In this document: one piece after another, positions 27,425 to 41,245 of the stretch | How positions within the stretch are numbered: the first letter of the stretch is position 1 | Layout of the letters: every line of letters starts with the position of its first letter | Source of the DNA: Comamonadaceae bacterium G21597-S1 | GTDB lineage: Bacteria > Pseudomonadota > Gammaproteobacteria > Burkholderiales > Burkholderiaceae_C | Direction: 5' to 3' | Assembly: GCA_027214345.1 (NCBI GenBank) | Contig: JAPWHR010000022.1 | Location: forward strand, 1 to 52,160 | Length of the DNA stretch: 52,160 nt | Notes under the pieces: model-generated | Seen by the model: the letters and a program-made list of their open reading frames with translations, nothing else | Database searches by the model: none | Told to the model about the DNA's origin: nothing | Translations under genes and position numbers: made by a program

Positions 27425-27430
27425 AAACCC

Positions 27431-28420
27431 GTGGAGCTGGGTCCGCACTGGAGACGCGACACCCGGTCGGGTGGCGGGTCGGCATGTGTCGCGGTGTTGC
27501 AGGCCTTGTGGCTGCTGGTCGCCGGGTTGTGTCTCGCGTGGCCGAGCGCCGCATGGGCACAGGCCGTGTTGCCGGTGCCGGCGCTCAGTGCGCGCGTCAT
27601 CGACCAGACCGGAACCCTGGATGCCGGCCAGATCGCGGCACTCACCGCGCGACTCGAAGCGCTGGAACAGGCCAAGGGCTCGCAGGTCGTCCTGTTGATG
27701 GTCCCGTCCACGGCACCGGAGGATATCGCCAGCTACGCCAACCGGGTGGCCAATGAATGGAAGATCGGCCGGCGAGAGGTCGGGGACGGCGTGCTGCTGA
27801 TTGTGGCCAAGGACGATCGCAAGTTGCGCATCGAGGTGGCCAAGACACTGGAAGGTGCGATTCCCGATCTTGCGGCCAAACGCATCATCGACGGCGCCAT
27901 CACGCCGGGTTTCCGGCGGGGCGACTTCGGCGGCGGGCTGCTGGCCGGTGTCGAACAGATCGCGGCACTGATATCCGGCGAGGCACTGCCGGAACCCGCG
28001 GCGTCGAAGACGCGGTCGGCCAATGGCGGGATCGCCGACTGGATGGACCTGCTGGTGTTCGCCGCGATTGCCGTGCCGATCGGCGCCGCCATGCTGCGCA
28101 ACATTTTGGGTCGCAAGCTGGGCGCCCTGGCCACCGGCGCCGGTGTGGGCGTGCTGGCTGCGATTGTCGGCGCAAGCATCGTGATCGCCGTGATTGCCGG
28201 TGTATTGGCAACAGTATTCGCCCTGTTCTCGGCTTTTGCGGGACCGACGCGAACGAGTCGCTCGGGTGGTATCGGCGGTATTGGCGGTATGGGCGGTATG
28301 GGCGGCTGGTCATCGGGGTCCCACCGTGGTGGCGGTGGATGGGGCGGCGGCAGCGGTGGTGGATTCAGCTCCGGCGGAGGTGGCAACTTTGGAGGTGGCG
28401 GTGCATCCGGCAGCTGGTGA
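27431..28420 (+). CDS. TPM-domain protein with Gly-rich tail (YgcG-like)
   Basis: A 329-residue exported protein. The signal peptide ends near AAWA-QA (residue ~43). A TPM domain covers about residues 50-190 (VIDQTGTLDAGQIAALTARL, then RVANEWKIGRREVGDGVLLI and RKLRIEVAKTLEGAIPD). Two membrane segments follow (about 205-265), and the last ~60 residues are almost only Gly, Ser and Trp, as usual for this family. The TPM domain acts as a phosphatase in plants, and the bacterial role is unsettled. The GTG start at 27431 is 6 bp after lemA. The third gene of the trio starts inside its 3' end. Confidence 0.88.
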   Translation: MELGPHWRRDTRSGGGSACVAVLQALWLLVAGLCLAWPSAAWAQAVLPVPALSARVIDQTGTLDAGQIAALTARLEALEQAKGSQVVLLMVPSTAPEDIASYANRVANEWKIGRREVGDGVLLIVAKDDRKLRIEVAKTLEGAIPDLAAKRIIDGAITPGFRRGDFGGGLLAGVEQIAALISGEALPEPAASKTRSANGGIADWMDLLVFAAIAVPIGAAMLRNILGRKLGALATGAGVGVLAAIVGASIVIAVIAGVLATVFALFSAFAGPTRTSRSGGIGGIGGMGGMGGWSSGSHRGGGGWGGGSGGGFSSGGGGNFGGGGASGSW

Positions 28421-28967
28421 TACGACGCCGGACGGCTTCTGGACACGGCTGTGGCGCTGCGTCCGGCACCGCTGGGTGGACGAATCCGACACCCGCAAGG
28501 TGATGGACGCCGCCATGCTCGAACGCCTGGCGGGCCGGGTGGCGGCCAGCGAGCGGAGACACACCGGCGAGGTCCGCATCTATGTCGAAGCCAGCTTGCC
28601 GCTGTCCTACCTGTGGCGGCATGTGCGCGACGCCACGCCGGTGAGCCAGCTGGTACGCGAACGGGCGACAGCGATGTTCGGCCACCTGCGGGTCTGGGAT
28701 ACCGAACACAACAACGGTGTGTTGATCTACCTGCTGCTGGTCGAGCACGAGATCGAGCTGGTCGCCGACCGGGGCCTCAACCAGATGGTCAGCGCCAGCC
28801 AGTGGCAGGAGATGGTGGAGCACATGGGCGCGGCATTTGCCCAAGGCCGCTTCGAGGAGGGCCTGACACAGGCGCTGGCCGAGGTGTCGGTACCGCTGGT
28901 GCAGCACTTCCCGGCCGATGCCGAGCCCAATGCCAATGCATTGCCTGACGCGCCCGTGCTCGGCTGA
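28401..28967 (+). CDS. Second TPM-domain protein, soluble
   Basis: A 188-residue protein with a TPM-like core (AASERRHTGEVRIYVEASLP, then RATAMFGHLRVWDTEHNNGV and EIELVADRGLNQMVSASQWQ) but no signal peptide or Gly-rich tail. The chosen start is GTG 28401, five bases after GGAGG, inside the 3' end of the preceding TPM gene (20-bp overlap). The frame is open further upstream only in the shadow of that gene. LemA, TPM-Gly and short TPM make a recurrent trio, probably acting together at the membrane (inference). Confidence 0.8.
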   Translation: MHPAAGDTTPDGFWTRLWRCVRHRWVDESDTRKVMDAAMLERLAGRVAASERRHTGEVRIYVEASLPLSYLWRHVRDATPVSQLVRERATAMFGHLRVWDTEHNNGVLIYLLLVEHEIELVADRGLNQMVSASQWQEMVEHMGAAFAQGRFEEGLTQALAEVSVPLVQHFPADAEPNANALPDAPVLG

Positions 28968-29010
28968 ACGCCGGATCGTTTGCACGGCTACACGGCAGCG
29001 TGCAAGAACA

Positions 29011-29040
29011 AAGCCCCTGGTCGGCTGGACGCAGGGGCTT
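29011..29040. terminator. Bidirectional hairpin between the TPM and atpC genes
   Basis: AAGCCCCTG (29011-29019) pairs with CAGGGGCTT (29032-29040) over a 12-base loop. On the minus strand it is followed by a T-rich stretch, so it should end the ATP synthase transcript, and it may also serve the converging TPM transcript. Confidence 0.7.
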
Positions 29041-29091
29041 GTGAGGTGCTGGTGAGCCAGCAGCGCGCAGGCGCCGGCTACACAGGGGGCA

Positions 29092-29508
29092 TCAGCGCTT
29101 TTGCCGGTACTTGCGCAAGGCCGCGATCTGCGCCGCCATGACGGCGAGTTCGGACTGGGCTTTGGCGATGTCCAGATCGCTCTTGGCGTTCTTCAGTGCC
29201 TCTTCGGCGGCCAGCTTGGCTTCGTTGGCCTTTTCGTCGTCCAGGTCCTTGCCGCGCACCGCGGTATCGGACAACACGGTCACGCCATCGGGTTGCACTT
29301 CCAGGATGCCGCCGGCGACGAAGACGAACTCTTCGGTGCCGTCCGCCATCTCGATTCGCACCGACCCGGCCTTGATGCGGCTGATCAAGGGCGTATGGCG
29401 CGGCAGGATGCCGAGTTCACCGACTTCGCCCGGCAGCGCCACGAACTTGGCTTCACCGGAGAAGATCGACTCCTCGGCACTCACCACATCAACACGCATC
29501 GTTGCCAT
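29092..29508 (-). CDS. atpC: F1Fo ATP synthase epsilon subunit
   Basis: A 138-residue epsilon subunit (E. coli 139). The N-terminal beta sandwich starts with [17 protein letters not shown] and contains [13 protein letters not shown], and the C-terminal helical hairpin ([19 protein letters not shown], then [13 protein letters not shown]) is complete. It forms the central stalk with gamma and can inhibit ATP hydrolysis. AAGGAAAG precedes ATG 29508. Last gene of the atp operon, 33 bp after atpD. Confidence 0.97.
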   Translation of the reverse strand: MATMRVDVVSAEESIFSGEAKFVALPGEVGELGILPRHTPLISRIKAGSVRIEMADGTEEFVFVAGGILEVQPDGVTVLSDTAVRGKDLDDEKANEAKLAAEEALKNAKSDLDIAKAQSELAVMAAQIAALRKYRQKR

Positions 29509-29541
29509 CTGCTTTCCTTATTCAATCAAGACAGACGGCCA

Positions 29542-31879
<2,338 letters not shown>

Positions 31880-31920
31880 AGTGACTCCTGCCTCTGGACG
31901 CTCGTGCCATCAAACCGGTA

Positions 31921-33474
<1,554 letters not shown>

Positions 33475-33520
33475 GACTCTTTCCTTCTTTCTTTAGGGGG
33501 CTGTTACTGGGGCGCCTGGC

Positions 33521-34051
33521 TCAGGCGGTCAGCGCGATTTTCATTTGATCCAGGCGGGCCTTGACCGAGGTGTCGAGCACCTCGTCACCCACCACCACAC
33601 GGACGCCGCCGATCAGCGATTCATCGAGCTGCATCGTCACGTTGAGCTTGCGTCCGAAGCGCTTCTCGAGCACCGCGGTGAGCTCGGCCAGGGCCTTGTC
33701 GTCGATGGCAAAGGCGCTGAACACCACTGCGTCGGACGACCCGCCCTGCGCATTCACGAGTGCGCGAAACTGCGCCGCGATCTCGGGCAAGGAGTCGACG
33801 CGACCGTTCTCGATCACGATGCGCAGGAAGTTCTTCGCGCTCTCGGGCAGCTCGCCCTTGGCGATGCCCACGAACACGTCGAAGACCTGGTCGTTGGTGA
33901 CCTTGGGGTTGTCCGCGAACTGCAGCAGTTGCGCGTTGCCGGCGATCGCCGCAAACTGGTCCAGCCAGCTCGCAGCGCCAGCCATATCGGCCTTGGCCGA
34001 TTTGAACAAGGCTTCCGCGTAGGGTCGGGCGATGGTGGCGAGTTCGGCCAT
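33521..34051 (-). CDS. atpH: F1Fo ATP synthase delta subunit
   Basis: A 176-residue delta subunit (E. coli 177). The N-terminal helical bundle opens with [16 protein letters not shown], and the C-terminal part contains [16 protein letters not shown], the family signature region. It joins the b-subunit stator to the F1 head. Nine bp after atpF. Confidence 0.96.
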   Translation of the reverse strand: MAELATIARPYAEALFKSAKADMAGAASWLDQFAAIAGNAQLLQFADNPKVTNDQVFDVFVGIAKGELPESAKNFLRIVIENGRVDSLPEIAAQFRALVNAQGGSSDAVVFSAFAIDDKALAELTAVLEKRFGRKLNVTMQLDESLIGGVRVVVGDEVLDTSVKARLDQMKIALTA

Positions 34052-34060
34052 ACAGTCCTC

Positions 34061-34531
34061 TTACAGCTCGGTCTTGAGCCGGTTGAGCAGATCGGCGTGA
34101 ACGCCGGCGTTGACTTCCTTGCGCAGGATCTGCTCGGCGCCCTTGACGGCCAATGCAGCGACCTGGTCGCGCAGGGATTCACGTGCCTTCACCGTCTGCT
34201 GCTCGGCCTCGGCACGCGCGGCGGCAACGATCTTGTTGCCTTCTTCGGTGGCACTGGCCTTGGCCTGCTCGATGATGGCCTGGGCACGACGCTCGGCGTC
34301 GGCCAGCAAGGACGCGGTTTCATTGCGCGACGTGGCCAGTTCGGCCTCGACCCGCTTGTTTGCCGCGGACAACTCGGCCTTCGCCTTGTCAGCCGCAGCC
34401 AGGCCGTCGGCAATCTTGGTGGCGCGCTCGTCCAGGGCACTCGCGATCGGTGGCCACACGAACTTCATCGTGAACCAGACCAGGATCAGGAACACGATCA
34501 TCTGAATGATGAGGGTACCGGTAATGCTCAC
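34061..34531 (-). CDS. atpF: F1Fo ATP synthase b subunit
   Basis: A 156-residue stator protein, the same length as in E. coli. One N-terminal membrane helix ([19 protein letters not shown]) is followed by a long charged coiled coil rich in Ala, Glu and Lys reaching to the end. Two copies form the peripheral stalk between the a subunit and delta. A 63-bp gap separates it from atpE. Confidence 0.96.
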   Translation of the reverse strand: MSITGTLIIQMIVFLILVWFTMKFVWPPIASALDERATKIADGLAAADKAKAELSAANKRVEAELATSRNETASLLADAERRAQAIIEQAKASATEEGNKIVAAARAEAEQQTVKARESLRDQVAALAVKGAEQILRKEVNAGVHADLLNRLKTEL

Positions 34532-34594
34532 TTTTCATCCTTCACCCCGGTGCCAGATGCACCAGGGAATGACGTTGATCCCGCCAGAAACAAC

Positions 34595-34930
<336 letters not shown>

Positions 34931-35788
34931 TCAGTGTGCGTCGTGCGCCTGGCCGATATAGACCAGGGTCAGCATCATGAACACGAAAGCCTGCAACGTG
35001 ATGATCAGGATGTGGAAGATCGCCCACGCCGTGCCTGCAATGATGTGACCGATCGCCAGGCCGATGCCGGTGGCGGTGAAGGCCCAGGCACCACCCATCA
35101 GGGCGATCAGCATGAAGATCAGTTCGCCAGCATACATGTTGCCGAACAGTCGCATGCCGTGGGACACGGTCTTGGCGATGAATTCGATCAGCTGCATCGC
35201 AAAGTTGAATGGCCACAGCAGCGGGTGCGGCCCGAACGGCGCGGTGAACAACTCATGGATCCAGCCGCCCAGGCCCTTGATCTTGACGTTGTAGACCAGG
35301 CAGACGATGAGCACCGACACCGACAGGCCCATGGAGATCGACAGGTCGGCCGTCGGCACGACACGCATGTAGGCATGGTGCGGATCGCCGCCCGCGGCGC
35401 CGTAGATGGCCTCCCAAATGACCGGGATCAGGTCAACCGGCAACAGGTCCATCGCGTTGAGCATGAAGATCCACAGAAAAACCACCAGGGCCAGCGGCGC
35501 GACCAGCTTGCGACTGTTGGCGTTGTGCACAATGCCCTTGGCCTGCGACTCGACCATCTCGACCAGCATCTCGACCGCCGCCTGGAAGCGACCCGGCACG
35601 CCGGACGTCGCCTTGCGCGCGGCAAGCCACAGAACCCAGCACACCAGCACACCCAGCGTGATCGAGAAGAAGAGGGAGTCGAGATTGAACACCGAGAAAT
35701 CGACAACCGCCTTGGCCGGCTGGTTCTGCAGGTGCGTCAGGTGGTGAACGATGTATTCACCAGCGGTAGGTCCGTTTTCAGCAGCCAT
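34931..35788 (-). CDS. atpB: F1Fo ATP synthase a subunit
   Basis: A 285-residue membrane protein with five or six helices. The segment SHGMRLFGNMYAGELIFMLI carries the essential Arg of the proton path, and the C-terminal helices contain LQAFVFMMLTLVYIGQAHD. It forms the two half-channels next to the c-ring. It lies 6 bp after the atpI stop. Confidence 0.97.
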   Translation of the reverse strand: MAAENGPTAGEYIVHHLTHLQNQPAKAVVDFSVFNLDSLFFSITLGVLVCWVLWLAARKATSGVPGRFQAAVEMLVEMVESQAKGIVHNANSRKLVAPLALVVFLWIFMLNAMDLLPVDLIPVIWEAIYGAAGGDPHHAYMRVVPTADLSISMGLSVSVLIVCLVYNVKIKGLGGWIHELFTAPFGPHPLLWPFNFAMQLIEFIAKTVSHGMRLFGNMYAGELIFMLIALMGGAWAFTATGIGLAIGHIIAGTAWAIFHILIITLQAFVFMMLTLVYIGQAHDAH

Positions 35789-35794
35789 CTGTGT

Positions 35795-36277
35795 TTACCC
35801 GACTCTTCGTTGTTTGTTCCTGGGCGCGAATAACAGCGCGACCCAATACACCTTCATCGTCAGCACCAGGCCAACCAGCAGAGCCGGCCAACTCAGTGCC
35901 ACCACCAAATTCGGAGCGGCGATCAACATCGCCACCGTCAAGACAAGCTTGACCATTTCCCACAAAAAAAACCCGAACACCGCAGTTCCGGCATTCAGGG
36001 AGGCAAACCGTCCGGTCAGGCCGCGCGCAAAGATGGCAGCAGGCAAGACCACGGCCAGCGCACCATAGGCGGCCGACCAACCAACGCTTCGACTTGCAGT
36101 AAGCCCCCAGGCGGCAAGCGCCACCAGGATACCCACAATCCCCTGACCGACCACCACCTTCCAGGGCGGCACCGACGGATTCTGCTCTCGCAGCCTGCGC
36201 GCCTGTTCGGCGCTCAGCGGCTTGAACGTATCAGGTTCCCCCGCTTTCACCTCGTCATCGTAGGGCCAAGAATTCAT
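35795..36277 (-). CDS. atpI: ATP synthase subunit I (assembly protein)
   Basis: A 160-residue small membrane protein. A charged cytoplasmic N-terminus (about 50 residues) is followed by four hydrophobic helices (VVVGQGIVGILVALAAWG, AAYGALAVVLPAAIFARG, FFLWEMVKLVLTVAMLIAA, PALLVGLVLTMKVYWVALLF). AtpI proteins head the operon and assist c-ring assembly. ATG 36277 is the first plausible start. The ribosome site is weak, which fits low synthesis of this non-structural subunit. Confidence 0.85.
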   Translation of the reverse strand: MNSWPYDDEVKAGEPDTFKPLSAEQARRLREQNPSVPPWKVVVGQGIVGILVALAAWGLTASRSVGWSAAYGALAVVLPAAIFARGLTGRFASLNAGTAVFGFFLWEMVKLVLTVAMLIAAPNLVVALSWPALLVGLVLTMKVYWVALLFAPRNKQRRVG

Positions 36278-36323
36278 CGAATACGACGCCCGTACGCACG
36301 CCTGAAGTTTCGCAAAGCCCTTG

Positions 36324-36329
36324 ATTATA
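36324..36329 (-). promoter_or_regulatory. Candidate -10 element of the atp operon promoter
   Basis: On the minus strand the sequence is a perfect TATAAT, 46 bp upstream of the atpI start. At a 17-bp spacing no good -35 box is seen (GCGGAC). It stands out in a G+C-rich gap between the divergent atpI and aminotransferase genes. Confidence 0.5.
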
Positions 36330-36448
36330 AGTACAAACCCTCGCGGGTCCGCGAAGATCGATGCCGACGTTGCATTTTGATCGATCCGGGCCGGGCTGCG
36401 GACAAGGCCGCTTGCCGTGGCGCACCGGCCAAGCCTGATAATCCGGCC

Positions 36449-37348
36449 ATGAACCAACTGCCTTCGACTCCCTGCTACCTCAATGGAGCCTTCACACCGC
36501 TGTGCGACGCCAAGATCAGCGTCATGGACCGCGGTTTCATCTTCGGCGACGGCATCTACGAGGTGGTCCCGGTCTATGCCGGGCGCCCGTTCCGCTTCGC
36601 ACAGCACATGGCGCGCCTGGAACGCAGCCTGGTCGAGATGCGCATGGCCAATCCCCATACGCGCGAGCAGTGGCACGGCATCGCCATGGGCTTGATCGGC
36701 CACGGAGCGAAGGCGGCCGGCGTCGCACCGGACGAACTGCACCAGCTCGTCTACATCCAGGTCACCCGCGGCGTTGCGATGCGCGACCATGTGATGCCGG
36801 CCGACATCACGCCAACCGTGTTCGCGATGGCCAGCCCGATGCGCCCGCCCACGCCGGAGCAACTCGAAGAAGGCGTGGCCTGCGTCACCGCCGACGACTT
36901 CCGTTGGGAAAAGGCCCATATCAAGAGCACCAGCCTGCTGGGATCGGTCTTCGCGCGCCAGATCAGCTTCGATGCCGGGGCCCTGGAGACCGTGATGTTC
37001 CGCCACGGCTACCTGAGCGAGGCGGCCGCCAGCAATGTCTGGGTCGTCAAGGACGGCACCGTATTCGGCACGCCCAAGGACAACCTGGTACTCGAAGGCA
37101 TCCGCTACGGGCTGATCGAAGAGTTGTGCAAGACCCTGGGCATTCCCTACCAGCTCAAGCGCATCAGCCGCGAGGAAGTGCTCGCCGCCGACGAATTGCT
37201 GCTGTCCAGCGCGACCAAGGAGGTTCTGCCGGTGACCCTGCTCGACGGCGAGCCGGTCGGCCATGCGGCGCACCGGGGCCAGCCGGGACCGATCGCCAGG
37301 CAGCTGTATGCCGCCTACCAGGACGTCAAGGCCGCCAGCACGGATTGA
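36449..37348 (+). CDS. Class IV aminotransferase (D-amino acid aminotransferase-like)
   Basis: A 299-residue PLP enzyme of fold type IV. It starts with CYLNGAFTPLCDAKISVMDRG and FGDGIYEVVPVYAGRPF, typical of D-alanine aminotransferases. The PLP Lys is Lys159 in HIKSTSLLGS, and the phosphate-binding loop is GYLSEAAASNVW. The likely reaction is transamination of D-alanine or related D-amino acids with 2-oxoglutarate, but branched-chain or aminodeoxychorismate activity cannot be excluded. The ATG 36449 gives the natural N-terminus. It starts an operon with ybeD, lipB and lipA, a common Burkholderiales order. Confidence 0.88.
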   Translation: MNQLPSTPCYLNGAFTPLCDAKISVMDRGFIFGDGIYEVVPVYAGRPFRFAQHMARLERSLVEMRMANPHTREQWHGIAMGLIGHGAKAAGVAPDELHQLVYIQVTRGVAMRDHVMPADITPTVFAMASPMRPPTPEQLEEGVACVTADDFRWEKAHIKSTSLLGSVFARQISFDAGALETVMFRHGYLSEAAASNVWVVKDGTVFGTPKDNLVLEGIRYGLIEELCKTLGIPYQLKRISREEVLAADELLLSSATKEVLPVTLLDGEPVGHAAHRGQPGPIARQLYAAYQDVKAASTD

Positions 37349-37355
37349 GGCCACC

Positions 37356-37625
37356 ATGGCAACAGCCGATGCATCACTGATCGAATACCCGTCCCGTTTC
37401 CCCATCAAGGTCATGGGGGAGCAGGTCGAGGGATTCGTCGAGGCGGTCACGCGGGTGGCACTGCATTTCGACCCTGCATTCGACGCCGCGACGATCGAAT
37501 TGCGCGAGAGCAGCGGCGGCAAGTACCTGGGCGTGACCATCACCGTGATGGCCACCAGCCGGGAACAACTCGACGAACTGTACCGGACCCTGTCGACCCA
37601 CCCCATGGTCAAAGTGGTGTTGTGA
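37356..37625 (+). CDS. ybeD: YbeD/DUF493 family small protein
   Basis: An 89-residue ferredoxin-like alpha-beta protein. It has YPSRFPIKVMG, SSGGKYLGVTITVMATSREQLDELYRTL (given in pieces: SSGGKYLGVTITVMA and SREQLDELYRTL) and the final HPMVKVVL of the DUF493 family. It is commonly encoded just before lipB and is thought to be regulatory, possibly allosteric for lipoate metabolism (not proven). It starts 7 bp after the aminotransferase stop. Confidence 0.9.
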   Translation: MATADASLIEYPSRFPIKVMGEQVEGFVEAVTRVALHFDPAFDAATIELRESSGGKYLGVTITVMATSREQLDELYRTLSTHPMVKVVL

Positions 37626-37631
37626 GGCCGC

Positions 37632-38360
37632 GTGGCCATGGACGTCCGCATGTTGGGGCCGGTGGACTACCGGCCCACTTACGAGGCCATGCAGGCATTC
37701 ACGGCCGCACGCACGGCCGATACCGCCGACAGCTTGTGGATATGTGAGCATCCGCCCACGTACACGCAAGGACTGGCGGGCAAGGCCGAACACATCCTCG
37801 CACCCGGGACGATCCCGATCGTGGCGACCAATCGCGGAGGCCAGGTGACGTATCACGGGCCGGGCCAGGTCGTCGCCTACCCGATGATCGACCTGCAGCG
37901 CGCCGGCTACTTCGTCAAGGAATACGTGTACCGGGTCGAAGAGGCCGTGATCCGCACCCTCGACCACTTCGGCGTCACGGGTCACCGCGTCGGCGGAGCG
38001 CCCGGCATCTATGTCCGCCTCGACGACCCCGGCTCGCACGCCCGATTACCGCAGCGCCCGCAACGCCGTGCGCCCGCCGTCGCAACCCAGGACCGCAACC
38101 CGACCCCGAGTGCCGTGGCCTCCATCGATTTCACCGGCCTCGGCAAGATCGCGGCATTGGGAATCAAGGTCAGCCGCCATTGCACCTACCACGGTGTCGC
38201 GCTGAACGTCGCCATGGACCTGGAACCCTTCTCGCGTATCAACCCCTGCGGCTATGCGGGGCTGCAAACCGTCGATCTTTCTACAATCGGAGTGTCGGTC
38301 GCCTGGCCCGAGGCGGCGGAACTGCTGAGCCGCAAGCTCGTCACCTACCTGGCGCCGTAA
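37632..38360 (+). CDS. lipB: Octanoyl-ACP:protein octanoyltransferase
   Basis: A 242-residue enzyme that moves octanoate from acyl carrier protein to lipoyl domains, the first step of lipoate synthesis. [12 protein letters not shown] (68-79) is the signature. Lys179 in LGIKVSR and Cys206 in NPCGYAG are the catalytic pair. Residues about 130-166 form an extra Arg/Pro-rich stretch between the IYVRL strand and [13 protein letters not shown] that E. coli LipB lacks. GTG 37632 or ATG 37638 could be the start. Same operon as lipA, 17 bp upstream of it. Confidence 0.94.
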   Translation: MAMDVRMLGPVDYRPTYEAMQAFTAARTADTADSLWICEHPPTYTQGLAGKAEHILAPGTIPIVATNRGGQVTYHGPGQVVAYPMIDLQRAGYFVKEYVYRVEEAVIRTLDHFGVTGHRVGGAPGIYVRLDDPGSHARLPQRPQRRAPAVATQDRNPTPSAVASIDFTGLGKIAALGIKVSRHCTYHGVALNVAMDLEPFSRINPCGYAGLQTVDLSTIGVSVAWPEAAELLSRKLVTYLAP

Positions 38361-38377
38361 CGGCCGCCCACCACCGC

Positions 38378-39379
38378 ATGTCCAATCCAACACCCGAAGT
38401 CGTCCGCGACGCCCAGTCCCCCCAGGCCTACGACGCCAGCGCCAAGCAGAAGGCCGGCGCCAAGCTCTCGCGTATTCCGGTGAAGGTGGTGCCGGGCGAG
38501 ATTCTGAAGAAGCCATCGTGGATCCGCGTGCGCGCCGGCTCGCCGACGACGCGTTTCTACGAGATCAAGGACATCCTGCGCAAGAACCAGCTGGTGACCG
38601 TCTGCGAGGAGGCCTCCTGCCCGAACATCGGCGAGTGTTTCGGCAAGGGTACGGCCACCTTCATGATCATGGGCGACAAATGCACCCGCCGTTGCCCGTT
38701 CTGCGACGTCGGCCATGGCCGCCCCGACCCGCTCGATGCCAACGAGCCGCAGAACCTGGCCAACACCATTGCCGCGCTGAAACTGCAATACGTCGTCATC
38801 ACCAGCGTCGACCGCGACGACCTGCGCGACGGCGGCAGCGGCCATTTCGTCGAATGCATCCGCAAGATCCGCGAAGCATCCCCCCAGACCCGCATCGAGA
38901 TCCTGGTACCCGATTTCCGTGGCCGCGACGACCGCGCGCTCGACATCCTCAAGGCCGCGCCGCCGGATGTGATGAACCACAACCTGGAGACGATTCCGCG
39001 CCTGTACCGGGAGGCACGGCCCGGTTCGGACTATGCGTTCAGCCTGAACCTGCTCAAGAAGTTCAAGGCATTGTTCCCCGATGTGCCGACCAAGAGCGGC
39101 CTGATGGTCGGCCTGGGCGAGACCGACGACGAGATCCTGCAGGTCATGCGCGACATGCGGGCGCACGACATCGACATGTTGACCATCGGCCAGTACCTGG
39201 CGCCGAGCACCAGCCACCTGACCGTCAAGCGGTATGTGCACCCCGACACTTTCAAGATGTTCGAGGAACAGGCCTATGCGATGGGCTTCACCCACGCCGC
39301 GGTCGGCGCCATGGTCCGATCCAGCTACCACGCCGACCAGCAGGCGCACGGCGTACTGAATCCGACCACGGCCGCCTGA
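38378..39379 (+). CDS. lipA: Lipoyl synthase (radical SAM)
   Basis: A 333-residue radical-SAM enzyme inserting two sulfurs into octanoyl groups. The auxiliary 4Fe-4S cluster uses Cys76, Cys81 and Cys87 ([13 protein letters not shown]), and the SAM cluster uses Cys102, Cys106 and Cys109 (CTRRCPFC). The C-terminal MVRSSYHAD supplies the conserved Ser ligand. ATG 38378 is the start that fits the family. The frame is open further upstream inside lipB. Works directly after LipB. Confidence 0.97.
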   Translation: MSNPTPEVVRDAQSPQAYDASAKQKAGAKLSRIPVKVVPGEILKKPSWIRVRAGSPTTRFYEIKDILRKNQLVTVCEEASCPNIGECFGKGTATFMIMGDKCTRRCPFCDVGHGRPDPLDANEPQNLANTIAALKLQYVVITSVDRDDLRDGGSGHFVECIRKIREASPQTRIEILVPDFRGRDDRALDILKAAPPDVMNHNLETIPRLYREARPGSDYAFSLNLLKKFKALFPDVPTKSGLMVGLGETDDEILQVMRDMRAHDIDMLTIGQYLAPSTSHLTVKRYVHPDTFKMFEEQAYAMGFTHAAVGAMVRSSYHADQQAHGVLNPTTAA

Positions 39380-39472
39380 TACCCGAGGGCCCTGGGCAGA
39401 CTCGGGCGCTGTTTCAGACGCTCCTGCGGTGGCCGCGACCCCCGGGTGCGCCGGGTTCGGCAGCGCGACGTC

Positions 39473-41245
39473 TCAAGCGGCGAATGCCGCCGCAGGGTCT
39501 TCGGCCTCGAGCACCGAGCGGGCCCAGGCCTGGAGCTTGCCCGCATCGGCCCGCAGCACCTCGTGCTTGACGGCCAGGATCTGGGCCGGATGCATCGAGA
39601 AACTGCGCAGGCCCAGGCCCAGCAACAAACGGGTGAATCCGATGTCGCCCGCCATCTCGCCACAGACACTGACCCCCTTGCCGCGGGAATTGCAGCGTTC
39701 GATGGTGTCAGCCACCAGACGCAATACCGCCGGATGCAGGGGGTCGTAGAGGTGGGCCACGGATTCGTCAGCGCGGTCGATCGCCAGCGTGTACTGGATC
39801 AGGTCGTTGGTGCCGATGGACAGAAAGTCGAAATATTTCAGGAACACGTCCAGCATCAGCGCGGCGGCCGGAATCTCGATCATCGCGCCCAGCTGCAACG
39901 GACCGTACGGCACACCACGCTTGTCCAGCTGTGAGCGCGCGTGGTCGAGCAGCGACAAAGTCTGCCGGATCTCGCTGGCATGGGCCAGCATCGGGACCAG
40001 CATGTTGACCTTGCCATGGGCAGCCGCCCGCAGGATGGCGCGCAGCTGGGTCAGGAACATGTCCGGATCGGCCAGGCTCCAGCGGATGGCCCTCAGGCCC
40101 AGCGCCGGGTTGAGATGGGCATCATCGCGCGCGGCCTTGTCCAGCGGCTTGTCCGATCCGATGTCGACCGTCCGTATCGTGACCGGCAATCCCTGCATGC
40201 CGTCGAGCGCACGTCGGTACGCCTCGTATTGCTCGTCCTCGCCCGGCAGGTTGCCGTTGCGCCCCATGAACAGGAACTCGCTGCGGAACAGCCCGACACC
40301 GACCGCGCCGGCGCGAATGGCACCAGACGCATCGTCGGGCATCTCGATGTTGGCCAGCAGCTCGACCTTCTGGCCATCGAGCGTGAGCGCAGGCGTGTGC
40401 AGCAGGCGCGACAGCCTCCCGCGGTCGATCTCGCCCTGGCGCTGGCGGAAGCCGTATTCGGCCAGCACGATCGCCGACGGGTCGACGATCACGACGCCGG
40501 CGTCGCCGTCGACGATGACCCAGTCGTCCTGCCGGATCAGGTGGCTGGACATGCGCGCACCCACCACGGCCGGTATGTCCATGCTGCGCGCCACGATGGC
40601 GGTATGCGACGTGCGCCCACCGACATCGGTGACGAAACCGGCGAACACGCTCTGCTTGAACTGCAGCATGTCCGATGGCGACAGGTCGTGCGCCACCAGG
40701 ATCAGCGGCACGTCGACCGTGGTCTCCAGCAGCAGATCCTGTTGCGCCGCCCTGCGGGGGGAACGCAGACTGGCATGGGCCATGGGCGATGCCTTGCCAT
40801 GCATGGCGGCCAGGACCTTTTCGGTGATCTGCTCGAGGTCCGCCTTGCGTTCGCGCAGGTATTCATCCTCCATCTCGTCGAACTGCCGCGCGATCACCTC
40901 GAGTTGCGTCGTCAGGGCCCACTCGGCGTTGTACAGCCGCTCGGCAATCCAGTGCTTGACGCCCTGGATCAGCTCCTCGTCCTGCAGCAGCATCAGGTGC
41001 ACGTCCATGAGCGCGGTCAGCTCGTGCGGCGCCTCCTTGGGCCCCATGTGGCTGATCGTGCGCTGCAGGCGGTGGATTTCGTCGACGACCGCATTGCGGC
41101 CGACCCGCACGCGCTCGATCTCCGCAGCCACCTCGTCGTTGCTGATGAAATAGTGCGCCACATTGACGCGGCTCGACGCCACCAGCACGGCCCGGCCGAT
41201 GGCAATGCCGCGCGCGACCGCAAGGCCATGGATGGAAAACGTCAC
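39473..41245 (-). CDS. ptsI: PTS enzyme I (phosphoenolpyruvate-protein phosphotransferase)
   Basis: A 590-residue enzyme I. The phosphohistidine is His214 in GGRTSHTAIVARS. The C-terminal PEP-binding barrel contains LFRSEFLFMGR and ALGLRAIRWSL, with GEMAGD near the end. It takes phosphate from PEP and passes it to HPr. The start overlaps the HPr stop (ATGA at 41242-41245). No PTS permease gene is nearby, so the relay is likely regulatory. Confidence 0.97.
   Translation of the reverse strand: MTFSIHGLAVARGIAIGRAVLVASSRVNVAHYFISNDEVAAEIERVRVGRNAVVDEIHRLQRTISHMGPKEAPHELTALMDVHLMLLQDEELIQGVKHWIAERLYNAEWALTTQLEVIARQFDEMEDEYLRERKADLEQITEKVLAAMHGKASPMAHASLRSPRRAAQQDLLLETTVDVPLILVAHDLSPSDMLQFKQSVFAGFVTDVGGRTSHTAIVARSMDIPAVVGARMSSHLIRQDDWVIVDGDAGVVIVDPSAIVLAEYGFRQRQGEIDRGRLSRLLHTPALTLDGQKVELLANIEMPDDASGAIRAGAVGVGLFRSEFLFMGRNGNLPGEDEQYEAYRRALDGMQGLPVTIRTVDIGSDKPLDKAARDDAHLNPALGLRAIRWSLADPDMFLTQLRAILRAAAHGKVNMLVPMLAHASEIRQTLSLLDHARSQLDKRGVPYGPLQLGAMIEIPAAALMLDVFLKYFDFLSIGTNDLIQYTLAIDRADESVAHLYDPLHPAVLRLVADTIERCNSRGKGVSVCGEMAGDIGFTRLLLGLGLRSFSMHPAQILAVKHEVLRADAGKLQAWARSVLEAEDPAAAFAA

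Noticed and set aside
36278-37651. Upstream extension of the atpI frame to 37651
   Set aside because: It runs antisense through the aminotransferase gene and resembles no known protein.
39380-39472. Terminator between lipA and ptsI
   Set aside because: Only a weak, long-loop stem (CCCGAG/CTCGGG) without a T run.
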